In this document: piece after piece, positions 1 through 5,109 of the stretch
Numbering within the stretch: the first letter of the stretch is position 1
How the letters are laid out: each line of letters starts with the position of its first letter
NCBI GenBank assembly: GCA_949293065.1
Contig: CASFBV010000061.1
Location: 1 to 5,109, forward strand
Length of the DNA stretch: 5,109 nucleotides
Source of the DNA: an uncultured Mycoplasma sp.
GTDB lineage: Bacteria > Bacillota_I > Bacilli_A > Mycoplasmatales > Metamycoplasmataceae
Direction of reading: 5' to 3'
Notes under the pieces: model-generated
What the model was told of the DNA's origin: nothing
The model's database searches: none
The model's input: only the letters and a program-made list of their open reading frames with translations
Program-made: the position numbers and the translations under genes

Positions 1-108
1 AATCCTAATAAATACAGGTTAGGATCAATAATAACAAATCAAGAATTAGAAAAATACTTCAAATTAATTGAAAGTAATGAAACTCATCAAATATTTAACT
101 TGTGATAA
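1..108 (+). CDS. C-terminal end of an unidentified protein (partial, tentative)
   Basis: Frame 1 is open from the left edge to a TAA at 106-108 and gives 35 residues, beginning NPNKYRLGSIITNQELEKYF and ending ETHQIFNLW. The last residue is a TGA (103-105) read as Trp, as in the large gene, so in either code the protein ends here. The other two plus frames hit TAG or TAA within the first 22 bases. The peptide is hydrophilic with an amphipathic Lys/Glu/Leu stretch, like an ordinary soluble C-terminus. I do not recognise the family. The gene would run convergently towards the large minus-strand gene, with about 106 bases between the two stops. Coding-like sequence continues in nearby frames after the stop, so this could also be a decaying gene. 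An open frame this short can also occur by chance. Confidence 0.35.
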
Positions 109-179
109 TGGTAAAATTAGTTAATCAAGGAAATTGTTGGTAATGAAATTGGTAACTTTTTAAAAGATCAATGATTAAA

Positions 180-211
180 TAAAAACATATTTGTAAAACA
201 AAAAGTTTTTA
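180..211 (-). terminator. Possible weak terminator hairpin in the convergent gap
   Basis: TAAAAAC at 180-186 is perfectly complementary to GTTTTTA at 205-211, giving a 7-bp stem with an 18-base loop. It starts 4 bases past the stop codon of the large minus-strand gene. Read on the minus strand, the second arm is T-rich and runs on into TTTAATC. Placement is right for ending the large gene's transcript. The stem has only one G:C pair and the loop is long, so in such AT-rich DNA it could be chance. Confidence 0.22.
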
Positions 212-214
212 AGT

Positions 215-3200
215 TTAGTAGTAGTATCCTCCACCACCATATGAATCATAGTAGTCATATCCATCTCCATAATCATCATTATTATTGTTGTTTTTTGCTT
301 TTCTTACAAATAATCAGATAACAATTGCAATTAATAAGATACCGCCAACAATCATAATTGCTCCACCAATTCATTGAGCCATACCCATTGAGAATGATGT
401 TTTGAATCCACCAATTCTAATTGGGTTAATTGCTGTACCAAATGTATATTGTGATTGAGCATTACCTTTAATAACACATTTATCACCTTTAACTGTAACT
501 GTGATACATGCATAACCTTTTTTGTTATTTTCATTAGATGGTTTAAAAACTTCAATAACAATATCATCAGGTGTTAATGGATCTAAATCAGGGTTTGTTC
601 CTGAAAACATAGCTACAATTTGTTTTTTGAAATCTTCTGAATTTGCCATTTCATCTGTGAATTGATCAGGGCTTATATTATCGTATCCCACAACATTCAT
701 TGAATGAAATACTGTATCTAAAGTTGTGTCTGCTTTAAACCCAAGAATAGTAATTCCAAAGAATTGCATTGTTAGTTTTGCAACACCATTTTCTTTAGCA
801 ATACTATTATTTAAAGTAACATCAACGATTATTTTTTTAGAAACATTTAAACAACTTGTAACATCAACAGTTATATCTGAAAGTTGAATTGATTCTATAG
901 GAATTAATGTGTCAGCTAAATTTCTTAAAATTACTTTTTTTAGAACATCTTTATTTTTTGGATCTAATGAATCATTTGCAATCATATTTTTAATAAGATC
1001 TCCACCATCAATAGATGAACTTATTGATGTTGTTTGATGATCTTGATCAAATCCTGTAATATCAATTACAAAATTCATTTTGCTACGTCCATCATTAACT
1101 AAAACACCATAATGATCATAATAATTATTTATATCAAAATCAACATTTAAAATACCTTTTGAGTTATTAGGACCTAATTTATTAATGATAATATTATCTT
1201 GTGAAAAATCAGTAGGTAAATTGTTGAAAATAACATCTCTATGTCTCATAATTAAGTTTTTAACAGCATTAGCATCCACATTTGAAGGTAAATTAGATGC
1301 TTCTTCTTCTGTTGGTGAAATACCAATAGTTTTAGAATTTATAACTGTTGGTTGTTGTGTTTTAAATCCAGTGATTACCTGTGTTTTAAATTCCATTGTT
1401 GTTTGAACTTTTGCATCTTTTCAAGCTTTTCCATTTTTAATTGTTAAATTGATTATCATTTGACCTTTTGTATTATCAATATTTCCTGCCACAGAAGATA
1501 AAGCAATATCAATATCTGTTGAAGGGTCAATTATTTTTCCTTCAGCAGGATTTTGAATTAATTTTGCAACTTGAATTTTAAATTCATCACTATATAAAAC
1601 AGTTGGATCAGAAGCTAATGTATTTTCAAATCCAGTAATTTGACCACCACTAAATTTAGTTGTAGTTATTGATGAATCGATTTCAAATCCTGTAAATGTT
1701 TGTTTACTGATTGTAAATGTCTCTTGAGGAAGACCATCTACTTGAGCAACATTGTGAATTAGTTTAATATTAAATGTCGCTTCACCTTTACTATCTTTAT
1801 ATGAAACTAATTCAAGTTCTATATCATCAACTGTTACTTGTTTACCTTGAACTGTATTAGAAATATTATTAATAATTGCTTGTTTTGTTATATTAAGATT
1901 TTCACCACTTAATGATTTTGAAGGAATAAATCCATTAACCCCAGAAAGAAGAGTGTTTTTTACATTAGTTGTAGTTGTATCTGTTTGGAATCCTTTAAAT
2001 GTAACATTAGCTGACAATGTTTGATCTTTTTTATTTGAAACTTGAACACCTTTTGAATCATAAAAATTATTAATACTAAACATAACTTGGATTGTTCCAA
2101 CAGCATTATTTGTAATTACTGATTCAACAAAAATATTATCTTTTGTAAAATCTGATGGTAGTGAACTAAAAATTAAATTTGCACTATTGAAAATTAAATT
2201 TTGAATATTTAAATTATTATCGCTATAGTACACTGTTGGAACTTGTTTGATTGAAACTTTAATGTCTGTTGAAGAAACTTGAGTTGGTTCTTGTGTTCCA
2301 AGTCCTGAAATTAAAACATTGTCAAATGCCATTTCTGGTTTAACAACACCATTATCTCAAGCTTTTCCATTTACAACTTTAATTGAAATAACAATTGTTC
2401 CTTTGATATTATCTTGACTAGTTAATGAAGTAATAACAATATCATTTGCTTCAATTATTTGACCATTAGCAGGATGTTTAATTAAAGGAATTAAAGTTTT
2501 TTTAAATTGAACATCATTAATTGAAATATCTGTAGGAACTTTTGTAATTCCTTCAACTGAACCACTTTCAAAAGATGTTGTAACTAAGGCAGCATCTATT
2601 TTAAATCCTGAAAATACAATAGGATTGCTTTTTGATCCTAAAACAACTTGTTGTTGAGGGATACCATCAACTTGAGCAACACTATTATTTAATGTAACAA
2701 CTAATGACAATGTACCTTTTGCATCATCAAAAGCTATCATTGATAACTCAATTGATTTAGTATCTATAGTTTTTCCTACGACAGGGTTATCAATGTTTTT
2801 AATAACGGCTTGTTTTGTTTTTTCTATATTATCTAAACTTAGTGCCTGTGAAGCTAAGAATAAATCAACTCCCATCAATTCTGTTGTATTAATTGCAGTT
2901 GTTGATTTATCTTGTCTAAATCCTGTAAATGTTATAGTACCTGGTAAGAATCCTGTAGTATTTAATGATCCATCACTATCATAGAAGTTTGAAATTTTGA
3001 AGATAGTTTCAATTGTTCCCTCACTATTATTTGAATTTACATTTTGAATACTAATATTTGATTGTGAGAAATTTGAAGGTAATGAATTAAAGATTTTATA
3101 TCTATTATCAAAAATTAATTTAGCAATGTTATCACTATTATTGTCATAATAATTTGCTGGGATTTCATCAATTGAAACGTTAATTGTACTTAGAACAACT

Positions 3201-5109
3201 CTTGTTGGTTCTTGTGTTCCAAGTCCTGTAATATTAACATTATCAAATGATTTTGTTTGGTCAACAACACCACCTGTTCAAGCTTTGCTATGGATAACAG
3301 AAATTGAAACAGTTAATGTTCCTTTTGTGTTATCTTGGTTTTTAATTTCATTAATTACAATATCATTTGCAGTAATTGTTTGACCATCAGCAGGACATTT
3401 AATTAATGGAATTAATGCTGCTTTAAATGCAGTATCATCTGGTGTAATTTCAGAAGGTAATTTTGTTATTCCATGAACTTGACCGCCTTCAAATGTTGTT
3501 GTAACAAGAGCTTCATCAAGTTTGAATCCTGAAAAGACAATTGGTGATGTTGTAGAACCAAATATTTTTTGAGTAACAGGTTTACCATCAACTTGAGCAA
3601 CACTATTATTTAATGTAACAATTAATGATAATGTACCTTTTGCATCATCGTAACTAACAACTGAAAAATCAATCGAACTTGCTATTGAAACATTTGCTGC
3701 TGGGTTTGGATTTTCTATATTTTTTGCAATTGCTTGTTTAATCAAAGCATTGTTTGCTACATCTAGCGCTTTTGAAGCCAAGATATTTTCAACGCCTGTT
3801 AGTTTTGTGTTATTAATTTGTGTTGTTGAACGATCTTGTTTAAACCCTGAAAATGTAACTAAACCTGATAAAGTACTGCTTGTTGTTTCAGCTCCTGTTG
3901 AATCAAAGAAATTGTTAATTTTATATGAAACTTTAATTGTTCCATCAAAGTTATTAGCTGTAACATTATCAATTAAAATATTTGAACGACTAAAACTTGA
4001 AGGTAGAACATTATAAATTTTTAATCTATTATCATAAATCAATGAAACAATATTGTCATTATTATTGTTATAGTAATAAGAAGGTAGTTCATTGATTGAA
4101 ACTTGAATTTCATCTTGAATTAAAACAGTTGAATCTTGATGTCCTAATCCTGTAATAGTTACATTGTTAAATGATTTTGTAGGTAAAACAGTTCCATTTG
4201 TTCAAGCTTTATTATTGATAATGTTAACAGAAATAACAATTGTACCTTTACTATCATCACGACTTGAAATATTAGTAATTACAATGTCATTTGCTGTAAT
4301 CGCTTGATTATTTGCTGGATGTTCAATTAAAGGAATTAAGGCATTTTTAAATGATGTATCATTTACAGTAATTTGAGAAGGCTTTGTTGTAATTCCATTT
4401 ACTTGACCACCATTAAATGTTGTTGTTTGAGAAGATTTATCTCAATTAAATCCTGTCAATCTTAGTGTAAAGTTATTTGATTTATTTGTTGAAACAATAA
4501 CATTTTGAGCATCTGAACCGTCATATCAATTATTCAATGAAAATGAAACTAAAACATAACCATCAATATCACTTGTAGAAACAGCATCTTGATCAAAAAT
4601 AATATTTGAAATTGTTAATGTAGGAACCATATTAAACAATGTTTTTTGATTATCAACAATAAATTGTTTAATCTTATTATCATCACTTGAACCTGTGTAG
4701 TATTGAGTTGGTAAAACATTTAATTGATTTGGAACTGTTACAACTGTACTACTTAATTTTGTTTGTTCTAAAATTTTAAATCCTGTTAGCTGAACTGTAA
4801 ATGTTTTAGGCCCTACTATAGGAGTTCCTGATGTAGCATCAAATACATCATTTGCCACAAATGTAACATCTAAATAACCTTTTTGACCTGCTGGTGATTT
4901 AGCTTCAACAGTGGTAATTGAGATATTAGTTGAAGCATCTCAGTTTTCAGGAGTATTAATTAATAAATTACCTGTATTTTGTAAGCTTATTAAGATGTTT
5001 TTAACTTTTGTGTGAGTAGAATCATCTGAAGTTAAGAATTCAGAAGCCGAAGTTGTATCTAAATTAGGAACTTCTGTTGCTGTTAAAGGAATTTGTGTTT
5101 GTTGAGGAT
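215..5109 (-). CDS. Giant modular surface protein, Lipoprotein_17-like repeats, C-terminal membrane anchor (5' end missing)
   Basis: One continuous minus-strand frame runs from the right edge to a TAA at 215-217: 1,630 visible residues, N-terminus outside the window. It needs TGA as Trp. Nine TGA codons lie in frame (residues 56, 194, 222, 302, 610, 917, 1229, 1579, 1598), and no TGG was found. GF/GL motifs at residues 109, 219, 320, 421, 527, 628, 729, 834, 935, 1039, 1140, 1247, 1352, 1456 and 1567 mark fifteen modules of about 100 residues. Each module has a short predicted helix, a DxxKGTL-like strand segment, then the GF motif. This pattern recalls the lipoprotein 17-related variable surface proteins of mollicutes, but no search was possible. 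Residues 1580-1601 form one membrane helix, followed by RKAK and a Tyr/Gly/Asp-rich tail. The bulk is therefore predicted to be extracellular. A signal peptide or lipobox cannot be checked. Likely roles are adhesion or antigenic variation, by family analogy only. Confidence 0.93.
218..304 (-). other. Low-complexity cytoplasmic tail, Asn/Asp then Tyr/Gly
   Basis: Residues 1602-1630 read RKAK, five Asn, two Asp, then YGDGYDYYDSY, GGGG and YYY before the TAA. Eight of the last 18 residues are Tyr. The composition is unlike the repeats. The tail is predicted to lie inside the cell. Its function is unknown. Low-complexity Tyr/Gly tails can mediate weak protein contacts, but nothing here shows a partner. 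Confidence 0.85.
305..370 (-). other. C-terminal transmembrane helix of the surface protein
   Basis: Residues 1580-1601 are 22 uncharged, mostly hydrophobic residues, beginning IGGAIMIVGG and ending VIWLFV. Trp1579 at the outer edge and Trp1598 within are both TGA-coded. Basic residues RKAK follow at once, so the positive-inside rule places the repeats outside the cell and the tail in the cytoplasm. It is the only membrane segment in the visible protein. Confidence 0.9.
407..1366 (-). repeat. Membrane-proximal A-B-C unit 5, divergent (320 residues)
   Basis: Residues 1248-1567. Module A is recognisable by LIMRHRDVIFNNLPTDFSQDN, read in two parts as LIMRHRDVIFN and LPTDFSQDNIII, plus INNYYDHYG and the ending TGFDQDHQTT. 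Module B has LKKVILRNLADT, VDVTLNNSIAKENG and LGFKADTT. Module C has FKKQIVAMF, PDDIVIEV, NNKKGYACITVTV and IGGFKTSF. It is the longest and most divergent unit and holds three of the four visible cysteines (1419, 1534, 1544). It lacks the KAW motif seen before the end of the earlier C modules. It leads straight into the membrane helix, so it probably forms the fixed base of the stalk. Confidence 0.82.
1367..2302 (-). repeat. A-B-C repeat unit 4 (312 residues)
   Basis: Residues 936-1247. Module A keeps LPSDFTKDNIFV and INNFYDSKG, and ends KGFQTDTTTT. Module B keeps TKQAIINNISNT, KDSKGEATFNIKLIHN and VAQVDGLP, and ends TGFEIDSSITTT. Module C keeps FSGGQITGF, FKIQVAKLIQNPAEGK, DNTKGQMIINLTIKNGKAW, and ends TGFKTQQPT, with GFK in place of the GLG of units 1 to 3. 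It is clearly the same repeat but more diverged than units 2 and 3 are from each other. Confidence 0.88.
2303..3223 (-). repeat. A-B-C repeat unit 3 (307 residues)
   Basis: Residues 629-935. Module A has the LIFDNRYKIFN / LPSNFSQSNISI motif and ISNFYDSDG, and ends TGFRQDKSTT. Module B has TKQAVIKNIDNPVVGK, DDAKGTLSLVVTLNNS and VAQVDGIP, and ends SGFKIDAALVTT. Module C has FESGSVEGITKVP, FKKTLIPLIKHPANGQ, ANDIVI and GKAW, and ends SGLGTQEPT. It is offset by exactly 921 bases from unit 2 over the aligned conserved stretches, with no net gap there. Confidence 0.9.
2662..2728 (-). repeat. Near-identical DNA repeat, copy in unit 3 module B
   Basis: These 67 bases match 3583-3649 with two differences, after a 39-base exact run at 2662-2700. 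One difference (2708) is silent for Leu; the other (2701) changes Val to Ile. The stretch encodes the DDAKGTLSLVVTLNNS to VAQVDG segment. Confidence 0.9.
3224..4147 (-). repeat. A-B-C repeat unit 2 (308 residues)
   Basis: Residues 321-628. Module A holds the LIYDNRLKIYN / LPSSFSRSNILI motif and INNFFDSTG, and ends SGFKQDRSTT. Module B holds IKQAIAKNIENP, DDAKGTLSLIVTLNNS and VAQVDGKP, and ends SGFKLDEALVTT. Module C holds FEGGQVHGITKLP, FKAALIPLIKCPADGQ, ANDIVI and SKAW, and ends TGLGTQEPT. It contains Cys571, the only cysteine outside the last unit; its sister units have His or Asn at this place. This unit is very close to unit 3, including at DNA level in module B. Confidence 0.9.
3583..3649 (-). 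repeat. Near-identical DNA repeat, copy in unit 2 module B
   Basis: Partner of 2662-2728, 921 bases away and in the same orientation. It encodes the DDAKGTLSLIVTLNNS to VAQVDG segment. A second exact 25-base match with the same offset lies at 2283-2307 and 3204-3228, over the GLGTQEPT coding sequence. Confidence 0.9.
4148..5109 (-). repeat. N-terminal visible modules, order A-A-C (no B module)
   Basis: Visible residues 1-320 hold three GF/GL-bounded modules. The first (to residue 109) and second (to 219) look A-type. They share the pattern of a short helix, then NISI or NIIF, then a Gly-led strand, then N-x-(F/W)-(Y/F)-D (VANDVFD, LNNWYDG). The third (to 320) is C-type, with FNGGQVNGI, FKNALIPLIEHPANNQ, ANDIVI and NKAW. 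It joins directly to the A-type ending GFNWDKSSQTT, where the other units have a B module. The first two modules are the most divergent among the A-types. More modules may lie upstream of the window. Confidence 0.75.

Noticed and set aside
2..25. Inverted repeat ATCCTAA ... TTAGGAT with a 10-base loop
   Set aside because: Seven-base arms with no T-run, inside the probable plus-strand coding end. Not enough to call a terminator or operator.
1..116. Minus-strand open frame opposite the left end
   Set aside because: With TGA as Trp it is open but has no ATG start, and follows a stop at 117-119. The plus-strand reading is more protein-like.
352..567. Minus-strand ORF of 71 codons in another frame
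   Set aside because: Overlaps module C5 and the membrane helix in a different frame. Low-complexity Leu/Gln/His content is typical of an out-of-frame reading.
1185..1406. Plus-strand ORF of 73 codons
   Set aside because: Lies opposite the well-supported repeat-protein frame and overlaps a repeat-unit boundary. Its open frame follows from the codon pattern of the opposite strand. No homologous ORF is kept in the other repeat units.
2793..2984. Plus-strand ORF of 63 codons
   Set aside because: Antisense shadow of modules A and B of unit 3. A similar shadow appears at 3750-4016 opposite unit 2 because the two units are repeats, not because of a conserved antisense gene.
3750..4016. Plus-strand ORF of 88 codons
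   Set aside because: Antisense shadow of unit 2, the counterpart of the shadow at 2793-2984. No sign of an independent start signal.
371..4858. Several separate minus-strand genes, with apparent ends at 371, 1421, 2357, 3278 and 4526
   Set aside because: All five ends are TGA codons in one frame, the sequence between them is open, and the TGA sites fall at equivalent places in the repeats. They are Trp codons of one gene.

Overview
The window suggests a mollicute (Mycoplasma, Spiroplasma or Entomoplasma/Mesoplasma type). The DNA is strongly A+T-rich. One very long minus-strand frame stays open only if TGA is read as tryptophan (genetic code 4). That frame has nine TGA codons and no TGG that I could find. 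With TGA as a stop it would break into a row of false short ORFs, all in the same frame. Reading TGA as Trp argues against Acholeplasma and phytoplasmas. I cannot name the species.

Layout. Positions 1-108 may hold the last 36 codons (including the stop) of an unidentified plus-strand gene. Positions 109-214 are a short convergent gap with a weak AT-only inverted repeat that may act as a terminator. Everything from 215 to the right edge is the minus-strand 3' part of one giant surface-protein gene: 1,630 visible residues, with the start beyond position 5109. All other ORFs over 60 codons in the window are shadows or fragments of this gene.

The giant protein is almost entirely repeats. A Gly-Phe (or Gly-Leu) motif recurs every 101-111 residues, 15 times in the visible part. 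This marks 15 tandem modules of about 100 residues. They fall into three types (A, B, C), and A-B-C forms a larger repeat of about 307-320 residues (921-960 bp) present four times. The most N-terminal visible part reads A-A-C, with no B module. The modules resemble the 'lipoprotein 17-related variable surface protein' family of mollicutes (Lipoprotein_17-like domains). That assignment comes from pattern recognition, not from a search. After the last module come one transmembrane helix, a basic RKAK stop-transfer motif, and a short tail rich in Asn, Asp, Tyr and Gly.

How it may work (inference). The protein looks like a long beaded stalk outside the cell, held by a C-terminal membrane helix. 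The distal modules are similar enough at DNA level to recombine, so its length could vary between strains. The membrane-proximal A-B-C unit is the most divergent and holds three of the four cysteines. No RNA genes, insertion sequences, CRISPR arrays or recognisable promoters were seen.
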